Positions 15,945-23,649 of a DNA stretch of 36,129 nt are shown piece after piece. The position numbers and the translations under genes were made by a program. Numbering within the stretch: position 1 is the stretch's first letter; each line of letters begins with the position of its first letter. The notes under the pieces were generated by a model, which saw nothing but the letters and a program-made list of their open reading frames with translations, was not told the DNA's origin and did not search any database. Where the stretch lies: NCBI GenBank assembly GCA_023662705.1, contig JAMPIM010000020.1, forward strand, positions 1 to 36,129. The letters are read 5' to 3'. The stretch comes from Candidatus Gastranaerophilales bacterium (lineage in GTDB: Bacteria > Cyanobacteriota > Vampirovibrionia > Gastranaerophilales > Gastranaerophilaceae).

Positions 15945-16640
15945 CTATTCACCAAATCGGCGGTTGCGGCGATTAAACTCCTGAATACATTCGGCAAGAG
16001 TTTCTTTATTGAATTCAGGCCAAAACTTTTCAAGCACTATAAATTCGGAATAAGCAATCTGCCATAAAAGATAGTTTGAAACTCTCATTTCTCCGCCTGT
16101 TCTTATAAGCAAATCCGGATCAGGAATATTTGCAGTATATAAATGTTTTGAAATTGTTTCTTCTGTAATCTCTTTTTCACCAGATTCAACAATCTCTTTA
16201 ACAGCTTTAACGATTTCTGCACGAGAGCCGTAATTGAATGCGATTTGAAGATTCACACCAGTATTATTCTTAGTTGTTTCAACAGCATTTGCAAGAATCT
16301 CTTGCAATTTTTTGCTTAACTGCGTAGTATCACCAATAAAAGAAATAACCACATTATTTTCGTGCATTTCTTTTAACTCATTCTTAAGAGTCTGCCCCAA
16401 CAAATCCATAAGAAAATTGACTTCTTCAGGTTTTCTATTCCAATTTTCTGTTGAAAAAGCATAAACGGTAAGGTATTTTATACCAAAGTCGTCGCAAGCA
16501 CGCATTGCTGCCTTAAGCGCATCAACACCTTTTTTGTGACCTACGGCAGACGGGAGATTTCTTTCTTTTGCCCAGCGGCGATTACCGTCCATAATTATTG
16601 CTATGTGTTTTAAATTATTTTTTTCTACCAGTTCTTTCAT
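15945..16640 (-). CDS. uppS: Isoprenyl transferase / undecaprenyl diphosphate synthase UppS
   Basis: cis-Prenyltransferase making the C55 carrier for peptidoglycan and surface glycans from FPP and IPP. The family start motif HIAIIMDGNRRWA is present with catalytic D18. Then come VGHKKG, YAFSTENWNR, FNYGSRAEI and RTGGEMRVSNYLLWQIAYSE for IPP binding, and ENWNRKPEEV in the flexible region. The 231 residues match the usual 230-250. The start ATG overlaps the stop of the upstream amidase gene by 4 bp (ATGA type), indicating translational coupling. It belongs to the minus-strand set M16-amidase-uppS. Confidence 0.96.
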   Translation of the reverse strand: MKELVEKNNLKHIAIIMDGNRRWAKERNLPSAVGHKKGVDALKAAMRACDDFGIKYLTVYAFSTENWNRKPEEVNFLMDLLGQTLKNELKEMHENNVVISFIGDTTQLSKKLQEILANAVETTKNNTGVNLQIAFNYGSRAEIVKAVKEIVESGEKEITEETISKHLYTANIPDPDLLIRTGGEMRVSNYLLWQIAYSEFIVLEKFWPEFNKETLAECIQEFNRRNRRFGE

Positions 16641-17203
16641 TTCAATTCCAACATTCTAAATATCTTAAATACAGGTTCTTCCAGCTCTTTTACATCTACT
16701 TCTTCATCCAATTCAAGAGTTATTGTAGGAATACCTTTTTCAATCCCTGCCCATGTTCCGAAACTACCCGGAGTCGGATAACCAATACTTGCTTCAACAG
16801 GATAGCCTATTATAGAAGAGATTTCTTCCGCAACATCTTTTGCATCACCATCATAGTTTACAACTTTAAACGGAGCATGCAATGTTAATATTATTGAAGG
16901 CTTTAGTTTCTCGACTGTTTTAATAATGAATTGTGTTTCAGCTTCACTTGCAGGCTTTTCTCCGCCAAAAAACTCATTGCGTTCTGTAAGTACCCAGTTT
17001 TTGGTAGGGAAATTACGATTCAAATCAACTCCGTTTGAGTTAACTCTTGTATTTGACTTATTAAGACGAGGGATAAAAGCAAGATTAGTGTTTTGATTTT
17101 GTTCAAAATATTTTCTAATCAGATAATTGCCCTGAGGCTCGTCACCATGAAAAACTCCGATTACCAAAACACGAGGATTACTAATATTACCAGAAAGTTC
17201 CAT
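16637..17203 (-). CDS. M14-family zinc amidase, MpaA-like (murein peptide amidase)
   Basis: Zinc carboxypeptidase-fold protein of 188 residues. Metal ligands: H19 and E22 in VFHGDEP and H109 in LTLHAP. Other motifs match the murein tripeptide amidase MpaA closely: NSNGVDLNRNFPTKNW (residues 55-70), FGGEKPASEAETQ, GYPTPGSFGTWAG and TLELDE with a probable catalytic E164. MpaA cleaves between gamma-D-Glu and diaminopimelate of recycled murein peptides in the cytoplasm, which suits the lack of a signal peptide and the company of uppS. It is shorter than E. coli MpaA (about 240) mainly at the N terminus. GGGAG precedes the ATG. The substrate is inferred from motifs; a succinylglutamate desuccinylase-like role is less likely. 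Confidence 0.82.
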   Translation of the reverse strand: MELSGNISNPRVLVIGVFHGDEPQGNYLIRKYFEQNQNTNLAFIPRLNKSNTRVNSNGVDLNRNFPTKNWVLTERNEFFGGEKPASEAETQFIIKTVEKLKPSIILTLHAPFKVVNYDGDAKDVAEEISSIIGYPVEASIGYPTPGSFGTWAGIEKGIPTITLELDEEVDVKELEEPVFKIFRMLELK

Positions 17204-17216
17204 TAAACTCCCTCAC

Positions 17217-18425
17217 CTACGGTTTTAATACAGCTAATACGAAATCATCCGTAAAGTATTTATTAGCGCATTCTTTCAATTCTTCTGCAGTAACCTTTTT
17301 AAGAGCTTCTATAACTTCTTTTTGATACTCAAAAGGTTTACCTGAAATTGAATAATAAGCCATTAAATTAGCCTGCTGTGAATTTGTTTCGGTAATAAAC
17401 TGCTGTTTGCCTATAATATTATTTTTTGCATTATGCAATTCTTCTTCCGAAATTAATTCATTTTTAATTTTTTCAATTTCAATTTTGAAACCTTCAATTG
17501 AAGTTTGAATATTAGATGGCTCTGTACCTATATAAATACTGAATACAGCACACTTCGAGTGGTTTTCATAAGAACTTCTGACAGTATATGCAAGCCCCTT
17601 TTTCTCTCTTAATTCAAGAAATAATCTTGAAGAAAGCCCGCTAGCTCCAAGGATAATATTCAACAGCATCAATTTCGGATAATCTTCGCTTCCGATTGCA
17701 GGAACCTGCCAACCCTGAATAATCTGAGCCTGCTGGGCATCCGATTTAATCAATTCAGTATATTCGTTTTGAAGCTTGTCCGGCGCAGGAATTTCCGATT
17801 CTTTGTCAACAGGTGAAGGCAAAGCTCCCAGATATTCGTTTAATAACGATTCTGCTTTTTCAAAATCTATGTCGCCAACAAGAGCAAGCGTTTTTTTAGA
17901 ATTTTCTAAAATATTTTTATAAGCATTTTTTACATCGTCAATAGTAACTTTATCGATTTCGTTTAAAATTGATGTATAGCTGTGACCATAAAAATGGTTT
18001 TTATAAATAGCTTGCGTAAACAAATCCGATACTTTAACTTTTGCAGAATCAAGTTCAGCAAGGATTTCGCCTTTCAATTTAACTTTTTCTTTTTCAAACT
18101 CTTCAAAAGTAGAATTTTGAATAATATCGTTCAAAATAGAAAGTGCAAACTCAAAATCTTCGTTCAAAGAAACAAATCTGAATCTTAAATAGTCATATTT
18201 CATTTCCGTAAACAGTTCTATAGCATTTTCATCCAACAGAGATGATAATTCTTCTGACGAATATTTTTCGGTTCCTTTCATCAAAAGTCTGTTCATCAAT
18301 AAATATTCACCTGCATTATTTTCAGGTTTAATTATTGAAAAATTCATTGATAAAGCTGTTCTTGGTGTATCTTCGTTTCTTTTGATACAGGCATTTATGC
18401 CGTTTAATAATTTAATTTCTCTCAT
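17217..18425 (-). CDS. M16-family peptidase homologue lacking the HxxEH zinc motif
   Basis: Two-domain M16 (insulinase-like) fold of 402 residues: an N-terminal domain with FSIIKPENNAGEY...LLMKGTEKYSS, and a C-terminal half with ASGLSSRLFLELREKKGLAYTVRSSYE, the block conserved in all M16B proteins. Where active members have H-F-L-E-H before F-K-G-T, this one has L42-L-M-N45-R46-L-L-M-K-G-T, so both zinc His and the catalytic Glu are gone. Such inactive subunits normally pair with an active M16 partner (as in mitochondrial processing peptidase); no partner is visible in the window. ATG 18425 has no Shine-Dalgarno but has a -10 exactly 6 nt upstream (leaderless type). It heads the operon with the amidase and uppS. 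Confidence 0.88.
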   Translation of the reverse strand: MREIKLLNGINACIKRNEDTPRTALSMNFSIIKPENNAGEYLLMNRLLMKGTEKYSSEELSSLLDENAIELFTEMKYDYLRFRFVSLNEDFEFALSILNDIIQNSTFEEFEKEKVKLKGEILAELDSAKVKVSDLFTQAIYKNHFYGHSYTSILNEIDKVTIDDVKNAYKNILENSKKTLALVGDIDFEKAESLLNEYLGALPSPVDKESEIPAPDKLQNEYTELIKSDAQQAQIIQGWQVPAIGSEDYPKLMLLNIILGASGLSSRLFLELREKKGLAYTVRSSYENHSKCAVFSIYIGTEPSNIQTSIEGFKIEIEKIKNELISEEELHNAKNNIIGKQQFITETNSQQANLMAYYSISGKPFEYQKEVIEALKKVTAEELKECANKYFTDDFVLAVLKP

Positions 18426-18431
18426 GGTTGG

Positions 18432-18461
18432 TATTTAATCACAAAGGGGCAAATAGTTCAA
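18432..18461 (-). promoter_or_regulatory. Leaderless-type promoter of the M16 gene
   Basis: Minus strand TTGAAC (18456-18461), 18-nt spacer, TAAATA (18432-18437), then 6 nt (CCAACC) to ATG 18425. Confidence 0.55.
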
Positions 18462-18532
18462 TCATAAATTTATGTAAATAATTTTAATAAATGGTGTATT
18501 TTCATGATAATATCTATATCAGAGGTTTTATA

Positions 18533-21037
18533 ATGAGAATTTTAGAAGTAAGAGACGGTTTTATAAAATTTGAAACAGAAGAAAAGATTTCTCTGTCATC
18601 ATTTTTGCAGATTAATGACACTGCAAAAAGTTACATAGCGCAGGTTATTCAGGTTAAAAGAACTGAAGACAAAATACTTGCATTTGCAAAAATTTTATTT
18701 TCTTATGACGGGACTTTAAAGAATTATGATAAAAGTATTCCGAGCAAAAATGCCGAAATAACAGAATTTACGTTCGACATTATGAGCAAATCACTGGAAT
18801 ACACAATACCGATTATTGCAGGGAAATTCATTGACGGAAGCATAGATATTCCAATGGATAAAACCTGTTTTGATAAAAAAATGCTTATAAGCGTCGATTC
18901 TCCAAAATCAAATAACAGAATTATTTCCAACCTCACAAAACAATTCTCATACCTCGGAAAAGTTCTTATTATTGATATGCTGGGTGTGATTGAAGGTCAA
19001 AAATATGTTGCAGGAGTTGATTTCAAACTTCCTTTAAACACAGAATCTCTTGAATTTATGTATGAAGACTGTTTGAACGATGCAACAGCAGAGAGTAAAA
19101 GTCTTATCAAAGAGATTTTCAACGACCTTTCAGAATACTCTAAAACAGTACCATTCCTGCCGTTTGGAGCATTGAAGTCTATTGTTGACGATATGGTCGA
19201 CAAACAGCACGTTTTCAAACTTCTTGTATTAAAAAACAAACTTGCAAAATTTGCTCAGCAAGGATATTTTGCTGCAACAGCCGCTGAAGCACAGAACCTT
19301 AACAAGATTTTAGAAGAAAACACAGTTGTAATTGACCTGTCTAAACTTGATACAACATTCCAAAACAGATATTTGGATACAATTTATTCTTTCTTAAACA
19401 ATGAAACACAGGTATTTTTAGAAGCATCAAATTTATTGAACAAAAAGAATATTAAATCTATTCTGGGCAATGAATCTGTTCCGACAGTATTTGTAACTCA
19501 TTCAAAATTCAAATATATTAATGAAATCAAATCTATATTTGATAATTTCATTATTGAACCTTCTTTTACAAATAATGAAACTTTCAAGATTTATGCAACC
19601 TTCTTGAACTCAATGCCAAAAGATACATATCTTTTGGTTGGAGAAGGCACAAATTATATTCCGTTTGTATCATCTCTAGATGCGGTTATAAATATTCCGC
19701 AACCGGTAATTGAGCAGGAAGAAATCATTGAAGAAGAAGAAGAAGTTTCTATCAATGAAGAAGACCTTGATATTGAAAAAAATCTTGAAATAATAGAAGA
19801 ACCTGTTCAGGAAGAAATTATTGAAGAACCGATAACTCCTGAAATAGTTACGGAAGAAGAAGAAATCATCGAAGAAGAAGAAAAGGTTGAAGAAGAGCCG
19901 GTTATTGAAATCTCAGAAGAAGAAGCTGCGGAAGTTATTGAACAAAAAGCTGACGAATTAATAAACAAAATGTCAGAAGAGGTTTCAAACATTGATTCCG
20001 AAGATACAAGCAGCCTTTTTGAAGAAGAAGCGGAAGAACTTCAAATTGAAGAAGAAAATAGCGAAGGATTAGCTTTTGAAACAGAGTTGGAACTTTCTCT
20101 TGAAGATGAGGAAGAAGAAACTCCTGCAATTATTGAAGAACAAACTGAAGAAATTGAAGAACTTCCAACGGAGCCGGTTGAAAGTTTTGATGACAATTTC
20201 CACACAGAAGTTGATGAAATTCAGACTATTGAAATTCCGGAAGATATTTCTGATTTAACAGATGAAATAGAGATTGAAGCAGCAGCAGAAGAAGAAGTAC
20301 CTGATTCATTTGCTGAAAGAATGAATATAGACTCTGACTCGATTGGATTCAAAGACTACACGGACGAAGATATATTGGAAGAGCCGGAAGAGGATATGAG
20401 CGTTATCCCTTTGGAAGAAGATGACAGTTCATTTGATGCGATAGTAGAACTTGATGAATCAGAGATTGGCGAAGATACAATCCTTGTTGATTTTGAAGAT
20501 GAAGAAGAAACTGACGAACCTCTATCAGAAGAAGACCTGGATAAACAAATAGTTCAGGATGTTGATAAAGTCTTCACAACTATGAAAGAAGATACTATTT
20601 CTGATTCCGACCTGGATTTTATCGATGAATTAAATAACGAAGAAACTGTTGAAGAATTAGAAGAAATTTCGCTGGAAGGTTCTATAGAGGAGCTTCCCGA
20701 AAGTTTTGAAGAAGAACAAGATGAAGATGGTTTTTTAGAACCATTAGAAGAACAAAATGAAATTGCTCTTGAAGAAGATGACGAAGAGGAAGAAATTCTC
20801 GAGACAAAGAACACTAAAACACCTATAGTTCCTGTATATGAAGCAGATATTCCGCAAGAAGATATGGTAATGTCTGACCCGATTGAACAAGGTGATTTGG
20901 TTGTGCATGCAAAATACGGAACAGGAACTGTGGAAAAAATGATTAAATATGGTACAAAGACCTTATTTTCAATCAACTTCGACAATGTTGGAAGAAGACT
21001 TCTTGATCCGACACTAACAGAAATCAAAAAGGCATAA
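18533..21037 (+). CDS. HerA-like degenerate ATPase / Glu-rich linker / PcrA-UvrD C-terminal tail protein
   Basis: Unusual 834-residue fusion. Residues 1-390 resemble a HerA/FtsK-type RecA fold in outline: a small beta N terminus (MRILEVRDGFIKFETEE), ISVDSPKSNNRIISNLTKQF where a Walker A would be (about 120) but without GxxxxGKT, then KVLIIDMLGV and later VVIDLSKLD, TVFVTHSKF. ATP hydrolysis therefore looks unlikely. Residues about 392-780 are a very acidic Glu-rich low-complexity stretch. The last 50 residues (GDLVVHAKYGTGTVEKMI...FDNVGRRLLDP) match the Tudor-like C-terminal domain of PcrA/UvrD, known in PcrA to contact RNA polymerase. ATG 18533 is chosen because AGAGG (18521-18525) lies 7 nt upstream; the in-frame start at 18491 lacks a site. 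Era follows after 5 nt. Role unknown; a DNA- or RNA-polymerase-linked scaffold is inference. Confidence 0.8.
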   Translation: MRILEVRDGFIKFETEEKISLSSFLQINDTAKSYIAQVIQVKRTEDKILAFAKILFSYDGTLKNYDKSIPSKNAEITEFTFDIMSKSLEYTIPIIAGKFIDGSIDIPMDKTCFDKKMLISVDSPKSNNRIISNLTKQFSYLGKVLIIDMLGVIEGQKYVAGVDFKLPLNTESLEFMYEDCLNDATAESKSLIKEIFNDLSEYSKTVPFLPFGALKSIVDDMVDKQHVFKLLVLKNKLAKFAQQGYFAATAAEAQNLNKILEENTVVIDLSKLDTTFQNRYLDTIYSFLNNETQVFLEASNLLNKKNIKSILGNESVPTVFVTHSKFKYINEIKSIFDNFIIEPSFTNNETFKIYATFLNSMPKDTYLLVGEGTNYIPFVSSLDAVINIPQPVIEQEEIIEEEEEVSINEEDLDIEKNLEIIEEPVQEEIIEEPITPEIVTEEEEIIEEEEKVEEEPVIEISEEEAAEVIEQKADELINKMSEEVSNIDSEDTSSLFEEEAEELQIEEENSEGLAFETELELSLEDEEEETPAIIEEQTEEIEELPTEPVESFDDNFHTEVDEIQTIEIPEDISDLTDEIEIEAAAEEEVPDSFAERMNIDSDSIGFKDYTDEDILEEPEEDMSVIPLEEDDSSFDAIVELDESEIGEDTILVDFEDEEETDEPLSEEDLDKQIVQDVDKVFTTMKEDTISDSDLDFIDELNNEETVEELEEISLEGSIEELPESFEEEQDEDGFLEPLEEQNEIALEEDDEEEEILETKNTKTPIVPVYEADIPQEDMVMSDPIEQGDLVVHAKYGTGTVEKMIKYGTKTLFSINFDNVGRRLLDPTLTEIKKA

Positions 21038-21042
21038 TAGAA

Positions 21043-21939
21043 ATGAAATGTGGTTTTGTATCAATTATAGGAAGACCTAATGTCGGTAAATCAACTCTTT
21101 TGAACCAAATTTTGGGGCAAAAAATTGTAATTACTACCGATAAAGCTCAGACAACAAGAAAACGTATCAAAGGCATTTTGACAGAGGAACAGGGACAGAT
21201 TATTTTTGTTGATACCCCCGGTGTTCACAGACCTTTGAACAAACTGGGTGAATTTCTTATGGATGAAGCTAAATTTGCACTTCCAGATGCTGATTTGATT
21301 CTATTCCTTGTTGACGGGTCTGAGCCTGCCGGAAAAGGTGATAAATGGATTGTTGAGAACTTACTGAAAGACAGCAAGATTCCTGTAATACTTGTTATGA
21401 ACAAAGTAGATAAGGTTAAAAATCAGCAAAAAGTTGAAGAAAACCTTATGTCTTATAAGCTTCTTTTTGAAGAAAATATTCCTGTTATCAGAATCTCTGC
21501 AAAAACAGGACGTAATAAGGATACATTGATTTCAAATATTTACAAAAAACTTCCTGAGGGTGAAAAACTTTATCCTGATGATGTCGTAACAGAAGAAAGT
21601 ATGCGTTCTGTTGCAGAAGAAATCGTCAGAGAAAAAATTCTTCTTAATACTCAGGATGAGATTCCTCATTCTGTTGCAATCACAATCGACAGATATGAAG
21701 AAACCGAAGAAATTGACAGAATTTATGCAACAATTTATTGTGAACAAAAGAGTCAAAAAGGGATTCTAATAGGAAAAGGCGGTTCTTTACTCAAAAAAAT
21801 CGGTACAGAAGCCAGAATTGAGCTTGAAGGAATTGTTGATAAAAAAGTATTTTTAGCACTTGAAGTTAAGATTGAGAAAGACTGGCGCAAAAAAGATAAA
21901 GTTTTGAAAAATTTTGGCTACGTAAGTGACAAAAAATAA
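21043..21939 (+). CDS. era: GTPase Era
   Basis: Ras-like GTPase with a C-terminal KH domain that binds 16S rRNA 3' end and acts in 30S assembly. G1 GRPNVGKST (residues 10-18), G2 TTDKAQTTRKRIKG, G3 DTPGVH, G4 NKVD and G5 ISAKTG are all intact. The KH part has GILIGKGGSLLKKIGTEAR, then LEVKIEKDWRKKDKVLKNFGY at the C terminus, the standard Era ending. The 298 residues match the family. It starts 5 nt after the preceding stop, so it is probably co-transcribed with the 18533 gene. Confidence 0.97.
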   Translation: MKCGFVSIIGRPNVGKSTLLNQILGQKIVITTDKAQTTRKRIKGILTEEQGQIIFVDTPGVHRPLNKLGEFLMDEAKFALPDADLILFLVDGSEPAGKGDKWIVENLLKDSKIPVILVMNKVDKVKNQQKVEENLMSYKLLFEENIPVIRISAKTGRNKDTLISNIYKKLPEGEKLYPDDVVTEESMRSVAEEIVREKILLNTQDEIPHSVAITIDRYEETEEIDRIYATIYCEQKSQKGILIGKGGSLLKKIGTEARIELEGIVDKKVFLALEVKIEKDWRKKDKVLKNFGYVSDKK

Positions 21940-21987
21940 TATTTACGTGTTTTAGTATTAATGTGTGTGTAGAAAAAAGGTGTCGTT

Positions 21988-23451
21988 TTGATTAATTCAA
22001 TAGCAGGGGTAAACAGTCCCCAATTCAATTATTATCATAGTTCTCCAATCAAAAAAGAGAACAAAAAAACAGAAGTTCCCCAAGAGAATAATTTTGGGGT
22101 ATATGATGCGCAGTTAGCTAAAATTAATAAAGCACAGCTGTCTTTTAAAGGATATTACGGAGATCAGCAGCCGTTAAAAAAACTTTTTTACCATATCTCA
22201 GGAAAAAGTGCCGTTTATGAAGACGGATGGACACACGGACACCTTTATCAGGTTGGAATGAAAAAATGGGTTAACGCACATCCCGCAGAGCTCTTAAAAC
22301 GCACCGCAGAGCAGGCTGTACAGTCAATCTGCACACTAATCAAACCTGCAAACCAATATCCGGGAATTCCGCCTTATATTCCGTCTCCGAACTTCGGCGA
22401 CAAATGGGGAAGACGCGCTAATTATATAGAAATTAACCCTAGAACAATCGCAAAATACGATAATGGAAGAGTTTCAGAAGGATTATTACAGACAATGAAA
22501 CTGCTGCCTGCAATTCCAACCTCGCCAAATTCGTTTGCAAACTGCATTGTTTTATCACAGCTATATCCGTCTTTCTACGGTGACGGCTACAGGGATGCAG
22601 ATTCGTTGTATTGCGTTGACTTACATAAAGGTATAAGTAAAACTCTCACTTGCGACGGTTTAAACGGAAAAATGGGTGATGATGAGCAGGTAAAAGCGTT
22701 TAATGATGCTGCACACTTACTCGGATTCAAAACAGGATTTAGAATTCCGCTTTCAGCAGGACAGTTACGAGTTCAGGGACAAGGTTTCGACTGGTATCAC
22801 CATGAAAAAGCGTTCATTGATGCCTGCGTTTGGGCAATAGAACTGGGATTCGATGCAATTTATTTTGACAGTGCAAAACACATAACTGACGGAAACGGAT
22901 ACTGCGGAATAGGAGCATTACCAAACAAAGGACAAATGTCTTATATTTTATACGAAATCCGTCAAAGAACAGGAAGACACGATATCGCATTCATAGGTGA
23001 AAAATGCGATAACCGTCAGGAATATAAAGAAATGGGATTCACAGCAGGTACCGACTGGGGAAAAGCAGATAACTTTGAAAGCGTAAGATGGGAATCTCAA
23101 AATCAAGCTTGGTCAGGCGAATACGCAGCAGGCCCAGAAGTTTCTAACGATAATGACAACGGCGGCCCTGATTTTGGAACAAGGTTAAACAGAATCAATT
23201 CCTGCTTATTCGGATACAATAACGTCGGAGAAAAACTTCCAAGCTTTATGCAGTTACACGACATTATGCCTCTTTCACCGTTTTCCAACACACACGATTT
23301 AATGATGCGCACCCAGCAAATGAGCGGTTCAGGTGCATGGACAGAATGCGAAAGACACTGGGATGGAGCATTCAATACCTCTTGGGAAGCAAACGAATAC
23401 AGACAAAATGTTTACCATATATTCGAAAACCTTATCAGAACTAAAGGTTGA
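21988..23451 (+). CDS. GH13-like glycoside hydrolase family protein (TTG start)
   Basis: Barrel enzyme with GH13-like catalytic order: nucleophile D294 in GFDAIYFDSAKH, acid/base E338 in IAFIGEKCD, and D437 in SPFSNTHDLMM. The residues before the barrel (1-60) are low complexity and contain LSFKGYYG. Overall identity to well-known amylases seems low, and this could be a divergent subfamily. There is no signal peptide, so a cytoplasmic site is likely. It starts with TTG at 21988: AAAGGTG (21976-21982) is well placed and no ATG lies near the conserved start. It is a second GH13-like gene, distinct from 11104-12873, and again neighbours an unknown membrane protein (23650-24885). Its last codons overlap the -35 box of the following leader transcript. 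Confidence 0.75.
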   Translation: MINSIAGVNSPQFNYYHSSPIKKENKKTEVPQENNFGVYDAQLAKINKAQLSFKGYYGDQQPLKKLFYHISGKSAVYEDGWTHGHLYQVGMKKWVNAHPAELLKRTAEQAVQSICTLIKPANQYPGIPPYIPSPNFGDKWGRRANYIEINPRTIAKYDNGRVSEGLLQTMKLLPAIPTSPNSFANCIVLSQLYPSFYGDGYRDADSLYCVDLHKGISKTLTCDGLNGKMGDDEQVKAFNDAAHLLGFKTGFRIPLSAGQLRVQGQGFDWYHHEKAFIDACVWAIELGFDAIYFDSAKHITDGNGYCGIGALPNKGQMSYILYEIRQRTGRHDIAFIGEKCDNRQEYKEMGFTAGTDWGKADNFESVRWESQNQAWSGEYAAGPEVSNDNDNGGPDFGTRLNRINSCLFGYNNVGEKLPSFMQLHDIMPLSPFSNTHDLMMRTQQMSGSGAWTECERHWDGAFNTSWEANEYRQNVYHIFENLIRTKG

Positions 23452-23476
23452 CGATTTAAAACAACCGTGTTATCAT
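23448..23476 (+). promoter_or_regulatory. Sigma-70-type promoter of the His-leader transcript
   Basis: TTGACG (23448-23453), 17-nt spacer, TATCAT (23471-23476). The predicted start near 23483 lies just before the Shine-Dalgarno of the leader peptide. Confidence 0.7.
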
Positions 23477-23496
23477 CAACTAACAAAGGGATTAAT

Positions 23497-23580
23497 ATGA
23501 CATATATCTTTAAAAAATTACATCATCATACTCATACAAACCCGAAAGGGCGCGGAGTTTTGATGTCCCCAATTATATAA
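23497..23580 (+). CDS. Putative His-rich leader peptide (27 aa)
   Basis: Product MTYIFKKLHHHTHTNPKGRG plus VLMSPII: four His within five codons (CAT CAT CAT ACT CAT). The ribosome site AAAGGG (23485-23490) is 6 nt before the ATG and a consensus-like promoter sits directly upstream. The layout is that of a his-operon attenuator: short peptide with a run of His codons, followed by an RNA hairpin that overlaps its last 14 codons. However, the next gene is not a histidine gene, and no T-rich terminator follows the hairpin. It may be a working sensor whose target is the 23650 gene, or the remnant of a displaced his operon leader. Too short for ordinary gene calling. Confidence 0.5.
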   Translation: MTYIFKKLHHHTHTNPKGRGVLMSPII

Positions 23581-23602
23581 CTCCGTTATGTGCTCTTTCG
23601 GG
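23541..23602 (+). promoter_or_regulatory. Large RNA hairpin overlapping the leader peptide
   Basis: CCCGAAAGGGC-G-CGGAGTT (23541-23559) pairs with AACTCCG-TTATGT-GCTCTTTCGGG (23579-23602) with one internal bulge and a loop of about 19 nt. The right arm contains the leader stop codon, so translation of the leader would open the stem. This is a plausible attenuation or translation-coupling device for the gene at 23650. Confidence 0.6.
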
Positions 23603-23649
23603 ATATTTAGAGGGAATGTAAAGAGTACACAAAATGGAGAAAATTAAAA

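Noticed and set aside
19807..21027. Several Ser-rich minus-strand frames opposite the 18533 gene
   Set aside because: They are the complement of a GAA/GAG-rich coding stretch (Glu codons read as Ser/Phe on the other strand), with no ribosome sites.
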